The notes under the pieces were generated by a model that was not told the DNA's origin, did no database searches, and saw only the letters and a program-made list of their open reading frames with translations. DNA of 64,000 nt, taken from contig NW_006498527.1 of NCBI RefSeq assembly GCF_000471905.2, positions 1,986,000 to 2,049,999 of the forward strand, in the 5' to 3' direction. Of this stretch, positions 26,501-37,312 are shown piece after piece (positions within the stretch are counted from its first letter, which is position 1; the number at the start of each line of letters is the position of its first letter). The translations under genes and the position numbers were made by a program. This stretch comes from Amborella trichopoda. Its lineage: Eukaryota; Streptophyta; Magnoliopsida; Amborellales; Amborellaceae.

Positions 26501-29500
26501 CCTACAGAGAGAGAGTATGCAAGAGAAATATGAAGAAAGGATGACTTTAGGACATCTTTCTATATATGCTCCCCCCCATGATCCCCATTGGATATTCCAA
26601 ATCTAATTGAAGTATATTTTTTAGGATCTATTTTAAGAAACCAAATAATACTCTAAAACAAAGTGACCAAATTTGTTTATTTAGAACTCTTATATTTCCC
26701 CCTTTAGATGGTCACTCTCCAAAAATAAGAAATTTCTAGATAAATCCTCGAAGCCTAATCCAGCAATATCTTACAATCTATTTTGTAAAAGTGACCACTA
26801 AACAGAAATCACTTAAACTTATGTACTGAAAGCATGGGGCCCTTAGAAAAGCCATAAAGCATGGTATTGGCGTATTGCCACATGTTTTGGGTATCAAATA
26901 ATTCATGGAACCCTGAAACATTTCCTTACGATTTACCGCCCTCTCTTTCCCTGCGTATACCACACTCTCTTTTAAAATGCACCAAAATAAATCTGCTAAA
27001 TCCTATCTAATCTACCAAACCCATGCCATGTCTTCAAATTCTCTCACCGACTCACCCTCTCTCCTATGGAATTTTTTTAATATTTTAGCTATCTCATGGT
27101 TTAACTACACACACAAAGCATGTGCTTTATAACTAGATAGCTATTATGCATTTGTACATTTTTAGCATACATGGTATCAAATTTTGGTGTTGGATTCCAA
27201 TGGATGATCAAGGCTGTGGGTAAACGTCCCAGCAGACCCCCATCCATCAAAAAGAAAGAAGCCCCAATGGGCCCTACAACAGTTGATGTCCACAGTCTGT
27301 AATCAGAAAAGAATGGTGGGTGCCCTTTTGTTGTATTATAAACCATAGACCACTGGTGATGGTTAATGCCCCTTTGGTGTACTATTTACCATAGTCAATA
27401 AGTTCATGGCATACTTTCTTGTTTGTCGTTGTATTATCATTATTGACTGAGCAAGATGGGCAAAGTGGCAAACCATCAGAAAAGAAAACAAGTCCATTAT
27501 TATTCTTGTTGCGGTATCATTATTATTGGCAAATTTCAACAATATAATGTATTATTGAAAACCATAATTCATTGGGTAATCATTGTCCAATGAAATGATG
27601 GATTGTGATAGTGGTGATTTTTGGTGTATCATATGCACCACTAGTGATGTTTGATGCCCTTACCATAAGGTATACACCATATATAAATGGTTTATGGCAT
27701 GCTTTACTTCTTCTTGTTGGTAAGTGCATACCATACAAATATACTATGGAAAACCATGGTTCATTGGGTCATCTTTTTGAATATGGATGATGGACGTGAT
27801 GGGGGTGAAAGTGGGACCATATTGCCTTCCTGTACTTTTCTAGTGGGTAACAATCTCTCCAACCATTATCTATCATGCCCATATAAAGTTATGACCAATG
27901 GACCATGGATTTCCATAATCCATTGGATTATAATAATAAATTTTCAAGAACATCAACAGCAATAATAATAATGTTGCAATTATTATTTTTATTAGGAAAA
28001 TATAATTAATTGGTCAAATTTACAAATTTACCTTACAAAATTATTAGAGGTGTCGAATTATCTTATTTAACACTACAAGTATAGCTTTTTAAGGTTTATT
28101 TCATTCAAGGGAAATGCTGACGTAGGTCCACTGGCCTACAGCTAAACATAAGCTCAACGGCCTATATTGAATCTGGGCCGATCCAATGATCACGATTGCA
28201 TTTCGTATTTAAAGTTTAATTTTTTTTTATATATAAATCCAAATCATTTGAAATTTTAGGCATGTGTTCTTTAAAAATATTAAAATCCAATAAAAATATC
28301 AAAAAAACATTTTGTAAAAAATAAGCTGACCAAAATACCCCCAAAATAATTCAGAAGTATTTTGATCAATTTATATTTTTGAATTATTTTTTTAATATTT
28401 TTATTAGATGTGTGTTGATGAGAAGAATAGATGTCACAATTTTAACATGATTTAGATTTATAGAAAAAAATTAAAATTCAAATACAAAAAAAGATCGTGT
28501 CCGTCAAATCGGTCGAGATTGAATTTGGGTCATTGAGGCACTAATGGACCTAGGCTAACATTTCCCTTCATTTAAGTACCTTTTAAAAATATTAAAAAAA
28601 AATTGACCAAATTACCCCTGCTCATGAATAGGAACTTTAAATATTTTGATAATTTAAAATTTGCCCAAATACAAAAATACCCCTTGTTGTGTTGCAATAC
28701 TTAATTATTTTTACCATTTTGTAGTTCCATTTGCTAACCATGAACAACAGTCTTATCGTCGGTTGGCTCAAGTCACTTAAATATGGCTAAATTACCAAAT
28801 CTCTCTCTGTTTGCGCAATGTTCTCATTCCTGGATAAGGGCAATTTGGTCATTATTATTTTTTATTATTATATCAAGTAATTTTTATTGGTCTTTCTCAG
28901 AGCTAGAAATCTCAAAAGAAGAGAGATCTGAAGGTTCCCTCTTCTCTTTTAACCACAAAGTTGTCTTTTTTATAGCTTCTAACTTCCCAAGGGTACCCAA
29001 TAACTCATTCTTTTGAAGACCAAATCTCAAAAATTTAAATCAACCAACAAATCACTCGATAGTCAATACTCAACGCCCAAACTTCAGTCAATCAAAAGTC
29101 TTCAATGATGCACTCATTGAAACAATAATTCATCAAGCGCATGATCCAAATTGTTCATGGTTTGACACATTAATCGATAAGGAAAAGTTCGAGTTGTATC
29201 CAAAATTTTACCTGGTAAGCCTCAAAATCATCAAAACTGAATCGAGATCTTGCAACCGTGAATTCAACATGATCCAGAATGGCCTTTTGAAGACTAACTG
29301 AATCATTTTTAAGGTACCCATCCATTAATTTGAACACAACCTCAGCTCTTCTAGCCTGCGATGGTGGAGCCCTCCTAGTTGAAATTCCCCTCGATGGGGC
29401 AGTCACCACTGGCCCTTTCTCATTCATGGCATCCAAAAGAGCCTTTGAAATTTTTTTAAGGCTCTCTTCTTCCTCGATCTTTTGGCCATGTGAATTCGTT

Positions 29501-29886
29501 ACGGAAAACTTCTTAATGAAAAAGCCACCATGGAATTCAACAGTGGCTTTCTCGACCGTGAGCCCGAGGATTTTGAAAACCCTAGTGATGACTTGGAGGA
29601 GGCCAATTCTAATATTTGCTTTGACAATGAAGGTGGTGAAATCAGGCGATGTCTGGTTGTCGAAGCTTACAGTTGCGTCTAGGGTTTCGGATTCGAGGGT
29701 TTCACTGCTTAGAGAGGCGTACAGAGAGGTGGGGGAGTTTCTGGTTCTAGAGAGAGAGTACGGTTTGAGGAGGGTAGAGAGAGAGATGTGGTGTAAGCGG
29801 GGGTAGAGAGAGAAAGAGGGGCGGTGATTGCGGGGGAGAGTGGAAGGCGGGAATGAGAGAGCAGTAGGAATCGCTGGCGCGGCCAT
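11560..29886 (-). CDS. ACT-domain alpha-glucan (glycogen/starch) phosphorylase, 22 exons, 1001 aa
   Basis: Glycosyltransferase family 35: phosphorolysis of alpha-1,4-glucan to glucose-1-phosphate, with PLP as cofactor. Coding exons in order: 29886-29212, 26200-26086, 25389-25289, 24676-24585, 22614-22479, 22318-22250, 21626-21525, 20358-20260, 19172-19062, 18807-18601, 16935-16828, 15776-15681, 15477-15421, 15173-15027, 14920-14861, 14690-14586, 14273-14112, 13665-13592, 12388-12265, 12152-12061, 11919-11796, 11709-11560. Every junction is GT/AG and phases join without a frameshift (3006 bp including stop). Motifs: LGNGGL (303-308), LNDTHPS (505-511), His545 in the TTH loop, NKTNGVT-like [19 protein letters not shown] (737-748), GGKAAPGY (778-785), and PLP lysine K852 in [10 protein letters not shown]. 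The insertion of about 78 residues of plastidial L-type enzymes is absent (VEEGPVK joins VRMANL). Segments such as FGNPWEIER and [17 protein letters not shown] look closer to bacterial and animal enzymes than to plant PHS1/PHS2. Confidence 0.96.
13108..13178 (-). pseudogene. trnF-GAA (pseudo): Decayed chloroplast-type tRNA-Phe (GAA) inside a phosphorylase intron
   Basis: The minus strand reads AGAGCAGAGGACTGAAAATC, the anticodon arm of plastid tRNA-Phe with anticodon GAA, and then GAGTTCAAATCTGGTTCCTG, its T arm and acceptor end. The D loop has lost about five bases (AGCTCATAGAGCA in place of AGCTCAGTTGGTAGAGCA), and the acceptor stem is mismatched. It therefore cannot fold as a functional tRNA. 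Flanking DNA on the left (to about 12830) looks plastid-like and may be part of the same insertion. It lies in the intron between the exons at 13592-13665 and 12265-12388. I infer a nuclear insertion of plastid DNA. Confidence 0.8.
17391..17674 (+). mobile_element. hAT-type MITE (TAGGGCTGGCAATGGG ends) in a phosphorylase intron
   Basis: The left terminus is TTAGGGCTGGCAATGGGGCG and the right terminus, reverse-complemented, is TTAGGGCTGGAAATGGGCCT, an inverted repeat of about 20 bp. The interior is packed with GGGCC, GGCCC and CCAGGCCC words. This is the usual signature of plant hAT-related MITEs. It sits in the intron between the exons at 18601 and 16935. It makes the plus-strand open frames there (17319-17867) irrelevant. 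Confidence 0.75.
19815..19935 (+). repeat. Short direct repeats in an intron
   Basis: The phrase GTGCCAAGTTCAAATCCTA occurs three times (about 19845, 19870 and 19914), each preceded by a CTGCTA word. It is a local tandem duplication within a phosphorylase intron, with no evident function. Confidence 0.6.
23229..23628 (+). mobile_element. MITE-like repeat, family A, in a phosphorylase intron
   Basis: The ends are TATATAGAACCGAGGCTCTA and, reverse-complemented, TATAGAGCCTAGGCTCTAAA. They form a clear inverted repeat. The interior matches the copy at 5285-5655 word for word over much of its length. It has no coding capacity and lies in the intron between exons 24585 and 22614. Confidence 0.75.
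23636..24030 (-). mobile_element. Second MITE-like repeat, diverged relative of family A
   Basis: It starts GGTGCGATTTGTATAAGGCA and ends with TGACACCTTGTATAAACTTT, an imperfect inverted repeat. The interior (AAAACAGTGTAGATTAAGCA, TTACAAGATGCACTA, CTTTTTCTCATATCCATACATCT) corresponds to family A read in the opposite direction, as in the copy at 52458. It sits only about 10 bp after the copy at 23229-23628. Confidence 0.6.
27100..27970. repeat. CCATTGG/ACCATGG-rich repeat in phosphorylase intron 1
   Basis: Many short palindrome-like words (CCAATGG, CCACTGGTGATGGTTAATGCCC, ATTGGGT) recur in both orientations, and the block contains two related halves (about 27340-27420 and 27630-27710, both with GATGNTTNATGCCC). 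Similar words occur near 13330-13430 and 24225-24275. It looks like a non-autonomous element with internal duplications; its ends are not defined. Confidence 0.4.
28109..28566 (+). mobile_element. MULE-type MITE with 9-bp target duplication, phosphorylase intron 1
   Basis: The left end GGGAAATGCTGACGTAGGTC pairs with the right end, which reverse-complemented reads GGGAAATGTTAGCCTAGGTC. It is flanked by TTCATTCAA (28100-28108) and TTCATTTAA (28567-28575), a 9-bp target duplication with one mismatch. No open frame is present. Nine-base duplications are typical of Mutator-like elements. It lies in the 3-kb first intron (26201-29211). Confidence 0.78.
29212..29886 (-). CDS. Exon 1 of the phosphorylase: transit peptide plus ACT-like domain (residues 1-225)
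   Basis: The chosen start is the ATG at 29886 ([12 protein letters not shown]). The residues after it, to about 60, are rich in Ser, Leu, Pro and Arg and almost free of acids, as in a chloroplast transit peptide. An upstream in-frame ATG at 30006 would add 40 Arg-rich residues and is less likely. Residues about 83-155 follow the ACT pattern: strand TTFIVKAN, then [20 protein letters not shown], then [24 protein letters not shown] and helix [11 protein letters not shown]. Compare the ACT consensus GLL..I...L...GL.I..A.I.T.G....D.F.V.D..G. The usual Asp-Arg-Pro before GLL is replaced by NIRI. Residues 196-225 ([20 protein letters not shown]) already belong to the phosphorylase fold. The exon ends CAG/GTAAAA. 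ACT domains usually bind small ligands, often amino acids; any ligand here is unknown. Confidence 0.88.
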
Positions 29887-29954
29887 CTCTCTCACTACAC
29901 TTTCTCTCTCTTCTTTGGACACTCTACGCTTCCTGCACACACCGCTCTCTCCGC

Positions 29955-29975
29955 GCGAGCTATTTTTATTAAATG
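29955..29975 (-). promoter_or_regulatory. TATA-like box upstream of the phosphorylase start
   Basis: On the minus strand the AT-rich word AATAAAAATAG lies in an otherwise GC-moderate leader, about 75-90 bp upstream of the ATG at 29886. The leader between them is purine-rich (GAGAGAG, GAAAGTG). No transcription start is defined, so this is only a plausible core promoter element. Confidence 0.3.
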
Positions 29976-30124
29976 CCCAAAATGCCCTTCTCGTGGGCAG
30001 CTTCAAAGTCCGTACAGATTATCGATCAGGTGCGTCTTCCCCCTCGGTTAATCGAAAACATCTCTCTCTCTCTCCTTTCACATTTTCATTTTTTTTTTTC
30101 TTTTTTTCTTTTTCTTTTTTTTAA

Positions 30125-31900
30125 CTAATTTTTATCTCTCTCTACAAGTGGGAGTCGAAAGGTATTTGTTCATAGGAATCACGAGAGTAGAGCTAAATAA
30201 AGCTCCACACGAGAAAGAGAGGGATAAGCAAATCAGATGGAATCCATTAAAATAGCCAACAAACTAATCCCGTGCAGTGCACCAGAAAGCATTAAAGATG
30301 AATATGAAACATTGAGGGAATTCAATTCTTGAAGAAATGTACCTTGATATTGTTTCATTAATTTCTCAGAAAATGTGCAGATACACAAGGGAATTAGGAC
30401 TCCTACGAGGATATAACCGACCAAATATCCATAATCTTCGCGAGGAGCAAACTAGCTGCTTGAGAGCATTTATTCAAAATTTTGAGATCTAAATATTACT
30501 AGATTATTATTTTTAAAGAAAAATCAGATTTCAAGTTCTTGAACATCTACGTCTTTATTCAAACTTTTGTGATCTAAATATTACTAGATTATTATTTTTA
30601 AAGAAATAATTAGATTTTAAGTTCTTGAACATCTACATCTTGCCCCTTAAAAATCAAGGGGTTCCTATACAATCTTGAGATATGTTATTTTTTTTNNNNN
30701 NNNNNNNNNNNNNNNTTTTTTTGTTTACCGCATTGTGGAGATTATATCCCTAGGATTCTTTAACTTGAAAAGTTCCAAGCATCACTTGATGATAATTTTC
30801 AAAGAAAAAAAAAAATTAGATTTCAAATCTACATTTTTCCCCCAAAAAATCAAGTGGTTCCGAGGCAATCTAGAGATATGTTATTTTTATGAGCACATAG
30901 AGGGTTTTTGGTTATTTTTATGAGCACCTTAAAGATATTAAATTCCCAAAATTTGGGACCTAAGAGAAATTGGTTTACATTCCCAAATTTTGGGACCAGT
31001 TTTGCCTGAGGAAGCAGACGGACAATCTTTTGGCTTTTCAGAAAAAAGAAAACAAAATAATATATTATTTTGCATAAACAGTGCATGTGATTTTTTCTTC
31101 CCTTTATCGAGCTTCTAGGACAGATTACATCCACTAAATTTGGGAATAGGGATCAAAATCCATCCAAAGAAGTATATGGAACTATAAAAGACATCATCTG
31201 CGAGAGTATATAATCATTTGGAAACCAACTTTCGTTTTCATGAAGATATCCAACTACAAATTCCTATAATTTTAGGGCAATTGATTTTCATTTTGCATCC
31301 AACTTACAAATTCGTAAAAATCCAAATCGTCAACAAAACGAACACTTGGATGTTTGAACTTTGACTAAAACCACATTTACTGAAAAAAAACATTTGAATT
31401 TTGAAAAATGCTAATCCAGATCAGAATCAGCTGATCTGGTTCAGATGGGTTTCAATTTTATTTTATTTTTTTAATTGGCCAAGTCTCCCCTCCCCATTTC
31501 CAAGATGGCCAGTTTGCCCAACAATCCGGGTTATTAAACACTACATAAAAGTAAAACCTTCCGATGCCCTTTCCCCAACGCCTTCAAAGTATCAGCACAA
31601 CAGTAAATGGTCATTTCCAAAAAGGGAATCACTCTCTCTCTCTCTCTTGGAGCCAGTTTGGATGGACGACTTAACATTACTGTTCCTAATTTTTTAACAT
31701 ACTAGATCAGGAACTGTTCCACAACAGGTTTGTCTTTGTCCATTACTCCGTTTAACCCTGCTTGTTTGAAACGGCTGCATACAGGAAAAATCCGATCAAC
31801 ATGAATAAACTATCACCACTCAAAAGAGAAAAGGTGAAGTTTCAAAATGTTCACTACTAATCATGCCATAAAATCCAGTCCAAACTAGGAAGTGTGAAAC
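30125..31900. other. Intergenic upstream of the phosphorylase; repeats and a 20-base gap
   Basis: A poly-pyrimidine run lies at 30061-30122. A diverged direct repeat of about 85 bp lies at 30473-30640 (both copies contain ATCTAAATATTACTAGATTA). Bases 30696-30715 are N inside a T run, which is an assembly gap. From 30730 to 31135 the DNA matches dispersed family C. No gene was recognised; an open piece on the minus strand at 30233-30424 has no recognisable motif. Confidence 0.4.
30730..31135 (+). repeat. Dispersed repeat family C, copy 1
   Basis: It shares an ordered series of phrases (TGGTTCC..GGCAAT, TAGAGATATGTTATTTTTAT, GCACATAGAGGGTTTTT, ACATTCCCAAATTTTGGGAC, CAATCTTTTGGCTTTT) with copies near 38330-38640, 51060-51900 and 55000-55340. 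No termini or coding capacity were identified. Confidence 0.5.
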
Positions 31901-34795
31901 AATCAATATAATCAATCTTAACAATCTTTAAAAAAGATTCATCATTTCATTGTTAAGCCAATAGTATCCAAAAGCAAACTACAAACACCTAATATCAACG
32001 ACAACGACAGGTAAAAGAAATTTGTTCTTTGCCGCACATCGTTATCAAACGTCAAACAAGACCATCGTTCAATATTCTCATACACCATGTTTATCTGCAT
32101 AAACATTGCAGATCTCAGCAACGTAAGGAGACATAGCAGAAAGAAAAAGTTTAATCAATTACCACCAGCAACATACAAAAGCAAACCCCAAAAGAACATA
32201 ACATACAGTTATGGCTTTTGAATATCTTTTCAAACCTTCCATGACCCACACACCACTTAAAAGAATACTAAAGGTTCCAAAAGTCTTGCATCATAGAAAA
32301 CATGGGACAAATGCTCTATTCATTGTCAGGCATTAACCAAAACCGTTGTACAATTATCAATAAACATTGTACAACTTAGAACCAAGAGAACATACAGTTC
32401 ATAGTAGCCCTCAGGAAGAAAGAGAACAGAATTCACAGCAATTCTATCAAGTACCGCCAGCAACACGCACATTTAACCTTTAAATGAAATGACACCCTAT
32501 GGCTTTTCATGATCTTTATCCAACTTTTCATCACCCATCTGTCATCCAAAGAATACTAAGCTCCCATACATCATGCATCTATTCCAAATTTCCAAAAATT
32601 CACCATGAGAAATTCATGGAAAGCATAGGTGGCAAATGCCATAGAGACTACAGTTATCCATCTACAAAACAAGAAGCAATATGTAAGTTGCAACCAGAAT
32701 ATGCTATGGAACTCCTTTGGCATGATATATGAAACTACCAGGAGAACAATACAAAAGTTCAATTTAAGGACAAGACAAATCAAAATCATAAGATTAAACA
32801 ATTTGATGCATCTCATAAAAGCAGTGATTATAAATTCAGTCTCGAGCTCAGCCTTGTCTGAGAATGCTTCTTTCGATACAAGCACAGAAAGCAAATGAAT
32901 GTCTCTATGGTGTCCGTATGTATATGTGAATACAACTGCATGTTATCAGTTGTGTGGTGTTACGTAAAGAATAACAGAATTACCAGTTAAATTTATGTAG
33001 CAAATGGTAATACATAAACCTTAAATACCTGACCACCACATCCCAAAACACAAAAAAGGTGCTTCATATAAGCTCTTGTTGTACCAATGGAACTTATTAT
33101 TGTCCATAAAGAAGCCAACAAAAAATGTTGTAGGCAGATTTGATAGAAGATGGAATAAGACTACAAAGAGAACGACAAAACAGTTCTATCAACACCTGTC
33201 GACCACCTGAACCTTACACCTCAGTCCACCTCCCCAGCCACAACCTCAGCCACCTCACAAGACCAAAATCAAGCCTGCAAATAGTAAGAACCATGGAAAT
33301 GGCCAAATCCCAAACCAACCACAAAAACTATTTCAAAATACTTCTCGATGGGCATAAAAGCTCAAAATTTGAGCACTACACCCCTCCTATTGCACAAAGA
33401 ACGGATGGCCGAGTGATAGTAAAACATTTCAACAAATGGTGCACGTAGCAATGAACAAATTCAAGTATGCCTGGTGAGTTACTTCAATGGCCTACATCCC
33501 GCATAAAGCTTCACAATGAAACGTTCCAAGTTATCTGGAAACTGCAAGGCAAGTTCACTGCAAGGGTAAACAGCCACCTTATCTCCAAATTTCAGAAGAC
33601 CTAGAAAATGTCTACAAGGGATGCCCATGGCCCTTAGATGGTTAAATATTCAAGTAACAAAGACGAGAGGGCTGCCTGAAGTCAGGAACAAAAGAAGAAC
33701 TTGCCTGGACCAAAATGCCAAGATTCCCATTTACTGTTGGCATCCAATGATTATATAGGATCAATAGCAGGAACAATAGGACACTCATCGCCATGGACTA
33801 ATCAACAAAAGATCATAGGACGAGGGAGTAGGCTAGGGTAGGGTGCTTGTCGAGTTAGATCTTAACACTGTTCTGTCTACAGATATTAAACTTAATGCTG
33901 GAAACCAAGGTTCCTTCATCCAAGATGTCATATACAATAACATACCACAACATTGCAAGAATCAACTCATACTTCGACACACTGAGAACCAATGAAGATA
34001 AAAAACCATAACATATGAGAGAAAACCTGATTGGGTCCAGGAACAATCTCTGCAACACCATGAAAACAGGAGATCCAAAAATCCAAGAACAAAAACAAGT
34101 AGAGGCAAATCCATGAAAGCATATTTACGGAGCTTCAAGAAGATGAAGCCATGGAAGGAGAGGTGATATAAATCATCCAACACCATGATTCCTTCAAGTT
34201 GACCAATGTCAGGCTACCAACTAAACAATTATTATAATAGAAATCCATGTTCTCTTTATACAACCAGTCACCACATCAATTATCGTCAGATTCCATCAAG
34301 CAAGCATGGTTGCCTCCTCTTTAAAGTACACGCCAAAAATTTGTCAGCACAACCAGCATCCGTACACTGCATGCCGATACAGAAAGCATGGCAATAGCAT
34401 GTTTCCTACACTATGCAAATTGTGTATTCTAGAATTATGCTAAATATCCACAACAGACAGTCCATTTTCAAAACTAGGCCAAGTACTTGAAATTTTTAAT
34501 ATACAACAAAGAGGTATGAGGTACCGGAAGAGAAAAAATAAGCAATATTCATAGGGGCAACAGCATAAACCAAAGAAAACAAGGAACCAGCCCGTTACAT
34601 AACTTAAGAGAAAACTTCAATGGCTCAAAAAATTCAAAAATCCAGTTCAGTTACTCCAGGACATAATCTTTCAGGGAATAACTGCCACACTAAACTAATC
34701 TAATGGAACCCACATTGAAAAATGTTTCCATAGAGGGTTTTATAGAAAGCAAAAAAAAACAGAGCCAAGCAGTGAAACCTCTACTGTTGAAAACT

Positions 34796-37184
34796 TCATC
34801 TAATAGAATCTTGGCCTGCAAAAGCAAATAGAATAGGCACTATTTTATTAAGATATAGAAACATGATAATCACTCGAGAAGTACTTGGTTTCCAAGAAAA
34901 AGGAAAGAGCATAGTTTCAATAATAGCCTAGTGGTGATGGGTAAAGCACTTTCTCAAAACATTTCCAAGGCTAGGGGTATAAGGAAAATTAGGACACCAG
35001 AAGTGAGGAGGTACAAGCTGACTAGAAGTTACTAAGAAGTTAATGACATCAAAGAAGTGTCAACGAACAGGCTAGTAACTGATAGGGAAGAGCAAAAACA
35101 ATGGGCCTAAACCTATAGGCACACATAAAAAGATAGAAAATCCACACAGAGTTTTCAACATTTTATAATTGTTTCATTCATTCAAACAAACAAGAAATGA
35201 TGTTTCACATAACAATTAGGCTGCAACAAAAAAGACAGGATACATGATTACAATAAATGACAAATGATCAATCACATAAGCATGAGTAGCTTAGCATTAT
35301 TCGTTTTTGCCCTTATTTTTTGTAATGGAAGGATCTGAATCTAATTGAACAGATGGTACATAGGCAATCATATCTGAGAACGTACCTTCCGAAAGCCAGC
35401 CCCAACGGCAAGGGTCAACAGAAAGCATCGATTTGAGCAATGCCGAAGCAGTAGAACTGTGATGTGGCATCAGAGATACCATAGAACTCAATTCCACAGG
35501 CAACCTAATGATAACAAATAGGAACAATCCACTTTCAGATAATAATAATGACAAGACAAAACCAATGAAGAAAAAACACAGTGTCTATGAGTCCATGTAG
35601 AAATGAGTGCCTTCTTAGAAATCTATTTTTGAGATGGAATTTTCGACCCAATTGTTAAGAACATATAATCTCTAACATGGATTTCAAGAGTATGGAAAAA
35701 TGAATAAATTTTCAAAATTAAAACTAATAATTTTATAAAGAAAACATTTGGACCATTAGTTTCAACTGTTTGTAGATGGACCACCCATTTGCATCCATCT
35801 TTAAAGTGAATGTTTTATACCTCAGGGGACGCAAATGTAGAAATGGATCCCCCGACTCATGCATCAATTTTCCATGAAGAAAACATTAACCCCCAATCAA
35901 ATCAATCCTTTTCAAGAAAGAAAGGGCCTAGGAAAATCCAAATTGACCAGAGGAGAAACTATAATTTACCAGATTCACGAGGACCAGTGAATCGTTGGTT
36001 TCATAAGGACCATTGTCTAACAAGGGATTGTATATTATGAGACCATTTATTTATGTACAAGGAGATCACAATCACTTTTAGCCATTGATGAAGGTATCAC
36101 AACATTCGAAAATTTTATTTGGGCTTTGTGGCCAAACTGCGATACATCCTCAACCACCCCATTTCAAATCCAATGGCCAATGATATGATTATGACCTTGT
36201 ATCAAAAGTAAATGGTCTCATTGTATACATTTCTTACAATGTGAACACAAAGAACGCTTATGCTAATCAGGCAGTGGAGAAACCTGTATCAAATTGACCC
36301 ATTTCCAAATATAACAGGGGCCCAAGTTATAAATCCTTAATTGGCAAAGACCAGAAAAAAAACAAAAAAAACAAAACAAAAAAAGAACCTACAAAAATAA
36401 AGCAAAAAACAATCCATTTTCAGACAATGTCATTACAGTTGCCATAATCTCCCATCAGATAGAAGCCTAAATCAGATAAAACCACTTCCCCGTGTGTGTG
36501 CGTGTGTCAGTTTCACAAAAATGGCAATGCAGAAAATGCTAACCCCGATCAGGCAGATCAAATCAATTCCATATCCACATTAAAAAGGGGGATTGGTTGG
36601 ACGGGGGTGGGGAGGCTGCTTGGTTAGAGAAGAAAAACCTAAATAAAAAATATGAATACTACATTTCAGACAATACCATTGGAGAAAAAAAGCTACCACA
36701 ATTTCGCATCAAAGAAAAGTATAAATAAAGTCAACCCGATTACAATAAAGAGGCGAAGAAGAAAAATGATCACCAGCCAGAGGAGAAAAACCCTATCTTT
36801 TCAGTTTCATAAGATCCACCATATAGAAACATGGACATCATGTTCAGACAATCAACCAATGGATTAAACACTGACCCCAACTAGCCAGCATAGGAAACAC
36901 CAAAATCAAATCAAATCATTTCAAGAAAATAAAAGAGCAATGAACAAAAGCGTAGAGAAAAACACTAACTTACCAATTTTAACGGCAAAAGAAAAAAAAA
37001 AGGTGCTTAATTTACAGATAGTTGGTGATGACCTGGTAGTGCAAAGAGGTCTCCTTTTGGGGAGGCGAAAGGTCGGTGGCTTTATCCCTGAGGCGGTTGA
37101 GAGCCTTTGAGTGGAGGCGGCTCTAAGAGAAGCGGAGGAGGAGAGGAAGAGGCGCCTTGCACCAGCGGCGACGGCCCTAGACAT
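34796..37184 (-). CDS. Small mitochondrial protein, NFD6/NOXY2-like (copy 1), 3 exons, 96 aa
   Basis: Exons: 37184-37033, 35504-35386, 34815-34796. All introns are GT/AG and the joined frame is 291 bp including the stop. Exon 1 begins [20 protein letters not shown], rich in Arg, Ser and Ala without acids, a typical mitochondrial presequence. Exon 2 carries the family core, [17 protein letters not shown], then [12 protein letters not shown] and GWLSEG. The last exon adds only QDSIR and stop. Family members (Arabidopsis NUCLEAR FUSION DEFECTIVE 6 and NONRESPONDING TO OXYLIPINS 2) are about 90-100 residue mitochondrial proteins linked to karyogamy in the female gametophyte and to oxylipin or stress response; the biochemical role is unknown. 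If intron 2 is retained, the frame reads on for about 28 more codons. Orthology to a particular member is not resolved. Confidence 0.87.
36024..36232 (+). mobile_element. MITE family B (GAGACCATTTA ends), copy in intron 1 of NFD6-like copy 1
   Basis: The left end GGGATTGTATATTATGAGAC, then CATTTATTT and TACAAGGAGATCACAATCAC, pairs with a right end containing GACCTTGTATCAAAAGTAAA and TGGTCTCATTGTATAC. The inverted repeat is about 50 bp with a short core. The orthologous copy in the second duplicate is at 48300-48530, so this insertion predates the duplication. Confidence 0.78.
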
Positions 37185-37312
37185 GGTGGCCAGAGAGAGG
37201 CGGAGAAGAACGAGTAAACTCAAAACCCTGACTAAAACCCTAGCTGCAATCCCCCGATAAAAATAAAGCTCAAAAGGACGGAAAATGAATGTGGAATTCC
37301 CGCTAAAATGAA

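Larger units (their letters stand above)
31920..37312 (-). repeat. Segmental duplication, copy 1 (contains the NFD6-like gene)
   Basis: This block is collinear with 40155-49510. Matching anchors: TCATTTCATTGTTAAGCC (31942/40180), GCCGCACATC (32032/40271), AACACACGACTT-free phrase CCTACACTATGCAAATTGTG (34405/46865), the three gene exons, and TTCCCGCTAAAATGAAAC (37297/49493). It is interrupted in copy 1 by about 780 unique bases (33560-34335) where copy 2 has LINE sequence. The non-gene part is AT-rich and would be the 3' flank of the gene. Confidence 0.85.

Noticed and set aside
29330..29806. 158-codon plus-strand frame
   Set aside because: It is the antisense shadow of exon 1 of the phosphorylase; the minus-strand frame has the ACT-domain pattern and correct splice sites.
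30233..30424. 63-codon minus-strand hydrophobic frame
   Set aside because: No similarity recognised and no splice partners; AT-rich chance frame.
33140..33448. 102-codon plus-strand frame in duplication copy 1
   Set aside because: Its counterpart at 42132-42671 is longer and retroelement-like; this shorter one is not called as a gene.
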